A DNA stretch of 64,000 nt from Gavia stellata (Eukaryota > Chordata > Aves > Gaviiformes > Gaviidae): the NCBI RefSeq assembly GCF_030936135.1, contig NC_082597.1, positions 40,839,095 to 40,903,094 on the forward strand. Reading direction: 5' to 3'. A program made the position numbers and the translations under genes. Each line of letters starts with the position of its first letter. Position 1 is the stretch's first letter. Positions 27,101 through 39,511 of this stretch are shown piece after piece. The notes below the pieces were generated by a model. That model made no database searches and was not told the DNA's origin. It worked only from the letters and a program-made list of their open reading frames with translations.

Positions 27101-30100
27101 CAAATAGCACAATATACTAGCTGATAGAACTGCTGAAATCAACACCAATCATTTCTGGAAAGCAAACAGGCTTGTGGGATGACAGATAGAACAGGGATCA
27201 TAATGATACGGATCTGATCTCCACCCATCCGGCCTGTGTAATTGTAAAATAAACCAAAGGAGAAAACCAAAACAAATTGGCCGCAAGAGCTATGGGATTT
27301 ATTCTTTAGACCAGTGCCAGCTGATGGACCCCCACAAGAAAACTAAATAAATTGTTTATACTTTAAAAAATATTTTCCATTTTTGAAGTTGTTCACAAAT
27401 CTATTTCCTAAAAGGAGAAAAAAGAGGGAAAGGAACAGATTAGGCAAGCTAAAGTAAAAGCAAAAAAAAAAGAGCAAAATCTCCAGCTATAGTAAGAAGA
27501 AAAAAGTATTCCTGGAAATATACTTGTTGCTTGAGAGTGCTCTGCTGCAATAATTTCTGGAACAAGCCCACAGGATTTTTACCATCCAGCTGTGCTCTGC
27601 AGCCATTGGGGCAAATTTGAACATCCTTTGAGACATGGAGTAGTTCCTATATGACACCTTTCCCCCAGAAGCATACTCTGACAGTCCATTCCGTTAACCA
27701 GTACTGGTCTGCTGAAGATTTAAAGAGGCAATGCTTCAGCAATGGCCCAAATAATTCCAGCTAATCTGAGACACTAGAGAGACAGGCCTGATTTACAGAT
27801 GTCTTAAAACCAACAACAGTTTTGTAGCATACAAGTACAGAGACTGAATCCTTTCTACCTTCTTGCTGGCTGAACTTTCACCAGCCCATTCCCCTCTGGA
27901 ATTCCACACTTAAAGCAACAATACCCAGTTTTGTCTTGAGCAATGACCAGAAGTAACACCACTGATTGAAAAAGGCCCTATCCATTACTGCTATCAAAGG
28001 CCCCACATGTCCCATGAGAAATTCCTTCAGTTCTGTCATTTGGTTGACTGGAAATGCAGCAGGAGCAGTATTTAAATTAAAAGAGCATCTAAACCAATGA
28101 ACTAATGGAGCCTCCTTTTGCTAGTGACTCAGGATCGGTTGACTCCTGTGTCTACGAAGACGTGGGTTCTACTGCAGCTTTTCACACACTTGGGGCAGTC
28201 ATAAATCTTTGTCTCTCTCCTTTCGGTGAATTCTCCAAGATACGTAAGCCCTCAATATCTTTGAAATCAACCAAAATGTTCAAAAGATAGGGAACAAACA
28301 ATGCACGCTGAATGAGCTTACTAACCTTGTTCCTTCCAGAGACTTGGCTAAAAATGTTTCCCTCTGAATGAATTGCAAAATACAAGGCTCAAAGAAGAAC
28401 TTGCATTCTTAATGCAACCCTTTGCTCATTTGTATCATCAGTAGGCTTCAAGTTAAAGCATGAACCCTGCCTGGGTAGTGTACACAACAGGCTATTGCAA
28501 TAAGTGATTTCAAAGCGGTACACAACCAAAGGGCTGAATGCCGCCTTCCTCCTGCACAGCATGTACTGAGCCTGGCACAACGTAAGACCTGCTACCACTG
28601 TTGCCTGCAGCCTGCTTCTAAAATCTTCTTGCAGTTTCTCAGATTTGTCTTCAATAGCTTTGATTTTTCCACCCTGAGGAACAAAGAATAACCAAGGGAA
28701 TCGCATCTCTTTGAAAAGAGATGAGATTAGTCACCCAGAGAGGAAAAAAGCTCTCATCAGGACTCATTCTGTGAGGAGAAAGAGACTGGGCACCATGCCA
28801 GAGTGCTATTAATTCTACCTGGAAACAGATTAAATTCTAGGTCATCATTCTGGACATAGAAACCTTTTGCTTCTTCCACATTTTCAGCGGGGCTGTGGAG
28901 TTTTTGGCAGTGTTTTGAGCATTGTGCTCTATAAAGCAGCGTTAAATACTGCACAGTTATAGTCAGGAAACACCTCAAAGTCCCCTAATGTCAATTAGCT
29001 GCTTCCTCTGCAAAGTCATAAGCAGATGCATGCGAGCAGCTCTCCAGGAATATATTTGCTAACAGGTGCATTATTAGGAAGGAAAGAAGGTTGTTTATAT
29101 TAACGGGAAGTTCCCTTCAAAATCGTTCATCCAGTGTTTTCTGTCTGCCACTGGCCTCACTCTTGCCTCTCACTTTTCACCTGCATGTGTTGGATAATTA
29201 GGGGTTCAAACGATGCATGAAGGGCCTCTTCTTCTAGTGACTCATAGCTTCAGGGATTATCCAAGATTACCAGAAGGCTTATGATTCCCTTATGATTCCA
29301 GAAGAGAAGCTGTCTGTAAGACATTGCTCTTCATAGATGCTGTAAGATTAAAATTACAGGGATTGCTGACAGTAATGATAAATTATGGCAAGCCAGGTCT
29401 TCCACTGGTATAAACTGGGGCAGCTTCACTGAAGGCAGCAGAACTTTGCCAAATTACACCAGGTTGATGATCTAGCCCATTGCAAACAACTGCTGCGCAA
29501 CGGCTTTTTTTCCTTTCCACTGTAATAATCCAGTTTCTTTCTCACCGTTCATCTCTCAAGGTGCAGAGGGCCAAACAGAGGTTTTCCCCCTAGGTTTAGA
29601 TCACCAAACTCATGGATTTACACAAACCCTAGTCAGAATCCCAGGCTATGCTGACCTGGACTAATTTTTTAGTGAACTCCATTTTGGCACGGGACCAACA
29701 ACCACACATTTGTATTCAACCCTTACATTTTAGTACACTAAGTCCATTCAGATCATAGATTATGTTCTCATGCTAAGAAACCATTCCTATTCCGTTGTCA
29801 ATGGGTAATAAAGCATTCAAACCGGAAGAGATCAGCTATACACACTACACTTGGAAACACCAACCCTGAGGAAAAATGAGTATTTGCAAGAAACTGTTGC
29901 AGAACTTGGAGTAAATTGGTGTGAAATAATGCAGCTTGCCATGACAAATGCACTGGCACAGTCCTGTGCTCTTCTGAGGGAGAGAGGGACATTCTGCCTT
30001 GGTCACATTTCAGAAGGAATGAATTAAAACAAATTAAAATGCTTATACTGGCTTCAAGTTACAAGCTGGACACCTCTACACATGCATGCAAGCAATTTGA

Positions 30101-31348
30101 AGGTGCTTTTAGAATTTGAGAATGAGTTCATCTGCCAGCTCTGCTGAACCCAAAGCCCTTCAGAGATGGCATGGGTGCACAGAACAAGTGCACAGACAGA
30201 TCCTTTGATCCTGTTGCCACTTCTGTGCTGCATCTAACATGCTTCAGATCAGCATGGATTCTATTCTGTTGGACTACTTGGCCCTCTCCCTTTAGGGACA
30301 ACCAATACATGGGTATATCTTGCCTCATTTGTAGTATCCTAATACATTGCGTGCTTAATGAGAAGAGGCATGGTGTGTCAGATCTACACCAGATGAGGGC
30401 TTTCCTTCAGGGGAAAACGTTTGGCCCTTGTGTTTTCCTTGGACATTTTGCAAGTCTCCAGTTAACTTAGGAGCCTGAGTCCCATTTAAAAACTGACTTA
30501 CAGTAGATCTACACCACACAAGGCAACACAGTTCACAGATAACAAAACTAGTGCTCTCAAGCTATGGCGCAGAAATGTGTGCAAACACCAGCCCCAGTCT
30601 CCAGCACACTGCAGCCAGGTCAACAAGGTGCAGCTGAGCTGAAATGCCCTGCCCTGAGCTGGGGTACAGAACAGTCGAGATGTCCAGACTCCTGCCTCTG
30701 CTGGGACTAGTGTGGTGTCTGCTGCGTTAGGAGTCTTCTCATCATACTTTGTGGCATGACAGAAGTGTATCCTTGGGCTTAAAAATTTCAGAGATGAGGT
30801 CCTAGAATCATTGCCATGCTTTTGCAAACGTTACTCTTCTGCCTTAAGCAGGCAACCTTTATTACCGCTCAGCAACAGATATAGGGACTGAGTAAAGGAA
30901 AGAATATGGAATTTGGCCCAGAGCCCTTTTAAATGTGCTTCTATGGGTAATTTAATAGCTGTATTATAAAATGTTAATGTTAGTATAAAAATCTGGGGAA
31001 TTTCAGGCCCAAACTGGGTTAACTTTTTTCTTTTACCCTCTTTCCTCTCGAGAAACTTGTTTTCTTTTTATTGCATTCCAATAACGAGAGACCATTTCAC
31101 ACAGGTACATCTGCAGTATGTTACAGGCAGCATAGAATATTAAAACAACCTGTGCTACTGCTAGTGAAACTAATAAGGGAGGTAAAACTTTTCTCAGGCT
31201 GAGAGGAAAAAGGTGCCTATAGCAGGAACTCCATTACCCAACTACATTACTGAAGGTACTGCACTGAACCCTGAAGTAATTTCCAATTCAAAGTCTTGTT
31301 TCAAACAGCAACTCTGCTACTCAAAGCGGGGAGCTGGGCTAGGGTGAA
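21101..31348. other. No gene seen, 10.2 kb
   Basis: A 136-codon plus-strand open stretch (21127-21537, TTG start) and minus-strand ones at 22633-22923, 28389-28706 and 30498-30827 have no recognisable motif. Their lengths are expected by chance in a six-frame reading of this much DNA. Confidence 0.55.
24403..24451 (+). repeat. 15-bp direct repeat around a smaller repeat
   Basis: AACATATGAAATTAT occurs at 24403-24417 and 24437-24451. The 19 bp between them repeat ACCCATA. Confidence 0.85.
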
Positions 31349-31364
31349 GTGGTGGTGGTGGTGG
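31349..31364 (+). repeat. GGT microsatellite
   Basis: Five consecutive GTG-type triplets. Confidence 0.85.
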
Positions 31365-31627
31365 CCACATGAGGTTATGTTTAGATATGGATCAGAGGTT
31401 TAAACAAAACAGTAAGTTAAGATAATAAAAACGAGGACAATATAAAGCAGAGAGAGAGGAAGTTTATACATTAACCTTACTTACTACATAGAGAGGGGCA
31501 AACCTGTCTACCCTAATCCTCTGAATCGACATGAGTGTGAAAGTTCACCTCCAGTGTTATTGAGTTCATGCTCAGCAAAGGATCAGCTGTGAAATAGATT
31601 GCAAAGCCAGGAGTGAGAGAACAATTC

Positions 31628-31752
31628 AGCTGAGAAATGAAGAGGTGAAAGGGGAAAAATGAGCAGAAGGAACAAAAAGGGGGAGTGGAAAGGGTAGCTG
31701 AGTGAGAGAAGCCAGAGAAACAGAGAGGAAGAGCCAAATGGAAAAATAAACA
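31628..31752 (+). repeat. Purine-rich tract, about 125 bp
   Basis: The plus strand is dominated by A and G (GAAGAGG, AAAGGGG, AAAAAGGGGGAG, AGAGAGGAAGAG). The open frames seen on the minus strand here (Phe/Leu/Ser-rich) come from this skew. Confidence 0.7.
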
Positions 31753-34700
31753 AATAGTTTCTTTTTTGGTTAAGGCTTAGGAATTCCTGCTCCACAGAAA
31801 AATTACCATTTCCAGATTTTTTTTTTTTTATTTCAAATTGGAAGGAAAAGTCAGAAAGACAAAAGAAATTAATAATGGAATTTTGTTAAAAACTTGCTTT
31901 TTGTGGTTCTGGCCACCCACCTGCTTACCAGACTGGCTCCCAGCGCAAATTCTGATATAATCAACACATTCCACCAAAATGTCACTGTCCAGTGGAAAGT
32001 GGCTCCACTGGAAATACTCTGTCCAGCTGTATATCCTGTCACTGCTTTTTTAAGCTGTATAGGTACCCAAGGGGAGCTTGGCTTCAAGAATAAGAGCACA
32101 ATATGGTTTGCTAGTGCACATAATTTTTCAGTTTAGATTTCAAAAGGGAAGTTACTAATGTGCAGCCCAGCTTTACAAGAGCAAAAAAAGCAAATCTGTT
32201 TTATTGTTGCACCTCTACTGGTGGAGGAAGAGGGGGGGAGATGTGGGAGGAAGAGGACAAGACAGACACATGTTCATTTAAATAATGTGTCTGTTTATGT
32301 GAGAGGAAATTCACATAAATGAATTTATTCTGCAGCCCCCTGAAGGACTCATAGCTCCATATTTGGTTGTCCCAACTCCAAGTGTCCTAGGCTTTGCTAC
32401 ATTTATTGTATGTTTGCTGAACAACTGCTAGCTCTTTGCTGGTGGGTTGGTCACTTCTCAAGTACTGAACACTCTTGCAACTGGCTCCCACCTCATGGTC
32501 TTCCCCCATGAAACCGGTACCTTGCATATTGGGAGAGCAACACCACGATGTCTGCCCAGTTTGTGATCCCAAGCAAAACCATCTCTCTTTCCCACAGTTT
32601 GCACGCTCATGGTGCAGCTCTGGAAGGCTTTTCACAGTTACAGCCTGTGCCCAGGTTCTTAAAACCTCACTGTTTCTTCACGGACAGTCAGGGCAGGGAG
32701 CTGACACAGCCAGGATGGGACAACATTGATGGATGTGGACAGCGGTGGAGATTGAACAAGCCTAGGGGGAGGGATGGGACATCATCAGCATCATCCTGAA
32801 AACAATCTGGGCTTTAGCCAGGGGACATGCATGGGCAGTGGGAGACCAGGCACAAGGAGGTCTGGAAATACAGATCAGGAGCATTTGCAGATGCTGAGGA
32901 GCGGAGGAGTTTGGAGCAAGAAGGAGTCTGGAGACCTTCAGATTGAAAAATGCTGGAGGAGTGGCTTTGAAAAAGTGAGCAGAAGAGCATTGGGTGGGAA
33001 GAGGATGGGGGCTTGTGGTGGGTAGGACTGAGAGACAACATGGGGCAGTTTACCAGCACACACCATCTCACCACCTGAGACTTTTCATTCCTTTTACTGT
33101 GCTTAATTTTCTTGTAATTAAATGTCAAATCCAGCTGGTCTGCTTCGTCTTAAATCTGCCAACCTGGCTGATCAGGCCTGAGGTGTCCTAGAGCCGGGGA
33201 GAGGCTGTGGCCCAATACTGTAACCTGGACCCCATATTCAGAAACTGTGCTCCAAGGCTGGCATCTTGCCTTCCACCATGTGGCTCGTCAAGGCAGATGT
33301 GCCTCATCACATAACTCCATGCAGCTGTGGCCAGTCTTGGGGAAATTTGCACTAGTGTATATGAAACTAGAGGGAAAAAAAGTATCCAGCTACAAAGAGG
33401 GTGACGTTACTTTGACTTGAGAGCTTAGATGTCTACATCCCTGCCTCTGAAAGCAATCCAGGATCTGTGAATTCACTTGCACATATAGACGTTTGGCAGA
33501 TGCATGAGAGAAAAATACGTGACTCCGCTATACATCATTAATAGGTTAGTTTATCTAAGGTAAGGGACATAAAACTGGCTAAGAAGGTCTTTTTCTGCTG
33601 TATCAGTTCTTTGAAACTGATTTGGAAGCAGTTCAGATTTTCATTCAGATTCATTGTTCATTTCCAATAATTTATTTTCAGTACCCCTTATATTTATGCT
33701 TCTTTCAGCCTGTTTTCCTTCCATTTGGCAATCTGCATGTGCAACTCTAGCTGTTAGCTGTTGGGCCTTGTTTCTGCAATGGGAACTGGCTGAGGTCTTA
33801 AATTATGTTTGAGAGTTTGATCCCACTTGAATAAAATCAAAGAGGGCTTTCCATTAACATGAACAGCAGAGAAATTAGAAATGAGGAATATTTTACTGCT
33901 TAAAATATCCAGGAAGTTCCACAGCCCCGAAGTTCAGTAGATGTATACCGCCAGGATGCAAAAATGAGATAGAAGGCTGATTTATCAGAATTCAGGCTTT
34001 AAAATTAAATTAGTAGATATATTTACCATCAGAGGGACAAATTCTACACTTACACACATATTCCTCCCTGCAAGTCTATTGCACAAATTCTGCACTATCT
34101 ATATGAACAAACTACAGTTTGTTTTAGTTTGCCTTCTTATAATTTGCTTTCTCGCAGTTCCAGAACTTCCCAGGTGCCATCTGCAAAAGTACCGTTTTTG
34201 CACAGATAATGTAGGTGTTCTGGGAAAATAGACTCTCTGTACTAACAGAACAAGTCAGAGACATCCTAAAAGACAGGCTAGCGCAATGCTGTTTTGTAGC
34301 AGCCTGCTGATTTGCACAAAAAATCCTTTGTTGATTCCCCTTCGGTTTTTTTGACCTTCAGCTGTGAACTCCCTGGAGGCAGAGACCCTTTCCTTTTAAT
34401 TGTATGGAAACTCCTTAGCCCAAGAGGAATGCTACTATGAGCAAAGGACAACTTTGAAACTTTGTGAAGCTACAAATGTTAGGTGGCAAGACCTTTCCCT
34501 GGGGTAATGTGTGCTTTCTCACACAAATGGTCCCCCCAAAAGTTGGCTGGACTCCTGCTGAGAATAAATGCTTACCATTGCAAATAAAATCTGCGATTGA
34601 GACCTTAAAACTTTACTGTTAGCCAGCCAGACAATAATTCATTTGTACTTGATTTTTCATTAACTCCTTTTTTGCTGTTTAGGGGTATCTTCCCAGGGCT

Positions 34701-37700
34701 TTTTCTAGTGGTATTAACCCTAAGATCTTTATCTTCCATGTGCTTTTCTTCTATATGAAGGGAAAAAGTGAAACCACATGAAACTGGGCAATGCACCAGA
34801 AAACATTTATGAAATTTCTGGTGAAGTGTTTTGGCATAACTACATAACAATAACATACTATATTCATTAACTTGAACAAACAAACCCAATAGATTATTAA
34901 AAAACAAAACGAAGAAGAAAGTACAGATGCGGTGTAACTTTACACTTTGACAATGCAGAGGACAGATTTACCAGCTTGTTTACCGCTTCTCTTGACAAAG
35001 GAGAAGAGCTAACTCAAAAGCCATAGGCAGGATCTACAGCAAAGAACGCGGGGGAAAATCCCAGTCGATCTAGGTATCACTGGTGCCAGTAAACAGGCAA
35101 GATCCACAGCACTGTTAAGGATACAGCATTTGCAATAGTTTAACTGACGCCTAGTTAAACTTGATGTAAAGGAAATGGATGCTCAGCAGAGCACTGAGGT
35201 GTTTCCTGAAGTGACAGGAATGTATTCCTCATTTACCCTCCTGCAAGCATGGACTAATAATCGGTATTTGCCTCTCTTTTCTTTCAGAAGATAAATGGTT
35301 GCTTAATCAAGAATGATTTCAGTGTCATACAGCACACAAGAGTGTATGCTCTGTGAAATAGTTGGTGGGAGAAACTCGAGTGACTGATCAGTCCAAGCAT
35401 TCTCCACTGCTGAGCTGAATTCAAGTTAGGTAGACAAACTACTGCCTTACCAACAATCTGCCTCGACCACTAGCAAGCTAGCTTGGACAGTAGAAGCAGT
35501 AAGCTCAATTCATGTGGCAGTCCAGGGACACTATTTATTTTATTGTACTTCTGATGATAAATTTATCTTCAGGTAAAACTGCAGGCTGATTTATTTTGCA
35601 AACATCTCCGTGCTATGTTGGCTATGCTTGTTAACGTACAGCTTGCTCAGGCCACCTCTTTGCAAGACCACGCTGCAAGGAACATAGACATATCCTAAAT
35701 GTGCATGTAAGACCAGCTCCTTCCCTGGAAAAGGAACACGGCAAACAGGAGGTGGGAGAAAGAAGAAACATCAGCTCTACACAGCTCTGGCCCAAAATCA
35801 CAAAAGAAGAGGAACCAGGAAGAAGGAGAACCAGGAGCTCAAAACTGTTTAGATGCAGGTTAATGTGCCAAGTAAATGAAAATCAGACTGTTCAGAGATG
35901 GATGCCGCATGGTTGTGGATAAGGGGAGGAAAGGACCACTCAGGGACACAACTCCTCTGCTGTTAAGTAAGAGGGAATGTACCCACCTCAGTCCTCCCAG
36001 TAAATCCATCTCAGAGCTCTTAAAGGCATTTATTTATGCTTGTTCAGAATACTGGGTCTCATGAGACAATTAAAAAAGACTGACAGAGCATTTCTAAAAG
36101 TCCAACAGCTATTTCAAATATGAAAGAACAAAGAGTAGGCTGGGATTCAGGGATCTCACAGAGTAAGAAAGCATTTGCAGTGAAGGAAGCGCAAGTGGGC
36201 TGTTTCCTACATTAAAGCAGATTAGTTGTGAAAGAGTGATGGGTTTTGTGCATTTTTTATTCCTTCTCATGTGAACTTGTACATCTGTTAGACGTTTGTG
36301 TACTAGTTTATAAGTAGTGGAGCTATTTAAGCTGGTAAGACATGCAAATACCCCAAAGGGAACAAGTATGTTAACATGTACAGCTGTTATGAAACTGGCA
36401 TTTTCTGTGCTAGGCCAAAACATTATCATTGTTGTGGCATTTCCACTAATTCAGAATGAATATAAATGTTGAAAATATTATTTGATTTCTCATACAATGA
36501 AGATCAGATCTGTAAAGTTTCTCTTTTTTTCCTTTTAAATAGAGATGGTGTTAAGCTTTCCACTGCACTTCGTTCCAGTGGTTCCTCCTGAGCTGAGTCT
36601 CACATCTTGTGGAATACCCTGATTTGATCTAATTGCAAGGAGCAATTTCCATTCTTATACATGGAGGTATTTTGGAAGAGGGTTTTGGTTTTGTTTTAAA
36701 TGCAGTCCTGCTATTCCAGCTTATGTTTTGTTTTCCTTAAGAGAAAAGAAAAAAGATTAGAAAATGGGTAAGAATTGTATTATTCCCATCCCTACACTTT
36801 CTTTTTGCCCTTTAATGAATTACCATGTTGCAGAGTTTGGTGACGCTTTGTAAGGAGCTGAAGTGAGCTGACTGTTGTGAAGGAAAAAAGGCTGACAACA
36901 GAGAAGAGTGGCAAAGTGTTAAGGCATGAGGGTGAGAGGCAGAAAAAAGCCATGAGCAAATTTAATCACCAAAATCCAGCACGGTGAGTCATCTGCCCTC
37001 TCCTGTCTAACCCAAAGTGTATGCACTTTGCTCAGCGAACCTTAAGAAAGCCTTGCAGTACTGTTAGACAGTAAAATCTGTCCCTTATAACAGAGGAGTG
37101 ACTTAGGTTCCTGAGGAGACCTCTTGGGCTGTGAATCCCATGCAGGACGGAGGTGGATGCTGCACCCACCCCTGTCCTGGCAGGGTGCCCACATGCCTGC
37201 CTGTGGGGCATGGGCTGTGGCCATCCGTGCCCTTATGGCCACCATGCTCCACTTGGAGGACAGCTGACCTGGACCCCTACCTTGGGTTTGTGAATTCCTC
37301 TTCACCCCAGCCTCTAATATGGCAGTACTGAGCATCATGATGCCCCTTGGCATACTTGTCTTAAATGAAATGGAAATAGAAATCAAATGCAGGAAGACCT
37401 GCCCAGTGCTTACAAGCTTTACTGGGACTGGTGCTGGCTGCGGTGGTCTCCCATCCCAAGGGAGAGCCTGTCAGCTGGTTACAGAGATGTGCAGAGAAGC
37501 TCATCCCATCCTGCTGAGGATTTTCGTGTCTCAGCATTCATTTTGTCACCAACTCAAAGGAAAGCCCTGAACTCCACAGCAGCCCAGCTGCCCGGCTCTG
37601 CTCAGTGCCTGTGTCTGTCCAGGCTGCCTTCCTCATTAATGGAAAAAGACGCATGCTTCTGCAGAGGGATTTGTCTCATGTGAGGTTGAGACGGATCCAG

Positions 37701-39129
37701 ACTGAGCTGCTGCCAAGGCTCCCAGAGCCCCAGTTTTCCTCCAGCCTCTGCTCCCAACAGCTGGGAGAGGATGGGGAGCAGGGACCCCAGGCCACAGGGT
37801 AATTGGCCTCTGCTGAGAAAGTTGAAAGCAAGCTAGACATTTTGTGATGGAAATTTTTCTGCTTCCCATCCATCCCCCAGCAAAGTCAGGCCATCCGTGT
37901 GGAAAGTTTTGATTGTGATAGTCAATGAAGAAATATGCCATTGAGTAATTTCTGATCTGGCTTTATTTGCAGTTCTTGTCCTGAAACGTAGCTTTTTGAA
38001 CATTAATGAGAATACAGCCTTATGATTCAGAAGTGGCCAGTGGGAGAGGAGAACTTAACTGTCTAAGCTTACCTTTATTTCTTGTACTTGTAATTCAAGT
38101 AAGATATCATGAGCCCCTTTTTCTAATATCTGTCTGCTTATACCATCCCCCATTTCCAGCTGTGGACTAGCAGATTGCTGGAAACGGGTGGATGCTCATC
38201 TTAACCAAAAAAGAGACATCAGAAAGAAACTGGATTAATGCTGAGAAGGGGAAGTTCATTTTTTAAAAGATACTTGTGCTTGTCACAGTGGAATTAAGAA
38301 ATCTTATTCCTCTCACTTGATGTATGGCACATTCCTACTCCCATACATCTGTCCGGATACATGCCTAAGCAGTGCACTTTCAAAGTGTCCTTGAGAGTGG
38401 CTCATCTTTTGTGCATGAGTTACAGGATGATAAAGTCTCTGTAATAATCATTTATTGTTTCCAATTTCCATCTGTATCCGGGTGTAATGTTCACAGATTC
38501 AAAAAGCTGGAACAGGCAGGTATTGGCTAAGTAGCCCACCTGGCTCCACTTATCCCCCTTTCAAATTAGAGGCAATGTAACCCAAAACCTCTATCTTCTG
38601 CTTTTTAACATTTCACACAAACTCATTTGGGAAATTTATCGTGGCTTTAAAAAGATCTGACTTTTTTATTTGGTGCGTCACACTGCAAGAACAGTACAGT
38701 ACCTGTTAGCCAGATGGTACAGGAATAACAGGCCAAAAGGTACCAGATTTCTTATTTAGAGTCTGCTGTGAAACATGCATATCAGATTCAGGTGATATTA
38801 ATGAAAAAATAATGCTGGAAAAGTTACAAGCCATTATTCTATGCAGAAACGGCATTTTTCCCCTTTTACAAGCACTCTCAAGTTAAATAAGCTTTGAACT
38901 TTCAGATCTTTCTGTTTGCGGGGGTTTGCTTATAACAGTCATGTAGCCAATATGACGACAAGTTTGGAAGAGGCCCAGGTATTTTTAATCAGTGAGACCA
39001 TGCTGCAATGTATGAAACAGATTTAAACTGCTTTTGCCTTTACATGACCAAAATTTTCTCTAACTTAATATGAAATCAGTGTAACCAACTGACCAAATTC
39101 CAGGAAAATTTACTGCTCCTTAGCAGGCT
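31753..39129. other. No gene seen, 7.4 kb
   Basis: Holds a purine-skewed stretch around 32870-33030 and a GC-richer patch at 37100-37800. Neither shows a convincing exon. Confidence 0.55.
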
Positions 39130-39295
39130 AGGCTGCATTATAATCTTAATTGTCAGCCCTAATAGGATCTTGTGAGGGTTTTATGAAAATCAATTTAGTT
39201 TTAGAGATCATAAATGATGTGGCGGCTCTGTCAGCGTGAGCGCTATCAAACTGCTTTACTGTCATATCAAAATTAATTTCCAGTTTTCTTTCTTG
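39130..39295. promoter_or_regulatory. Candidate conserved noncoding element (weak)
   Basis: This stretch has several homeodomain-type cores (CTTAATTGTC, AATCAATTTA, AAATTAATTT) and an unusual GTCAGCGTGAGCGCTATC block within AT-rich DNA. It reads like developmental enhancer sequence, but this is a judgement from texture only. Conservation cannot be seen from one sequence. Confidence 0.2.
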
Positions 39296-39474
39296 TTGGT
39301 ATTAAACTGGACCAGATGTTTGCTTTGAGTTTGTAAACCCCTGGTAACAGTGACAAACAGGATGAAAGTCATAGGGGAAAACAACCCCAGCGCCGGCGCT
39401 TGGAGCCAGTCGGTCCCCACCCCGCTCTGCTCCCTGCTGCGCACGAATAAGCCATTCCTCCCACAGGGTTGTTT

Positions 39475-39511
39475 GCTCGCTCGCTCGGTCGGTCGTTTGT
39501 TTGTTTGTTTG
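39475..39511 (+). repeat. Compound tetranucleotide repeat
   Basis: The tract is GCTC x3, GGTC x2, GTTT x4, then G, all in one register. Each block differs from the next by one or two substitutions. Confidence 0.9.

Noticed and set aside
31513..31795. Phe/Leu/Ser-rich minus-strand frames resembling membrane segments
   Set aside because: They arise from the purine-rich plus strand, not from a selected protein.
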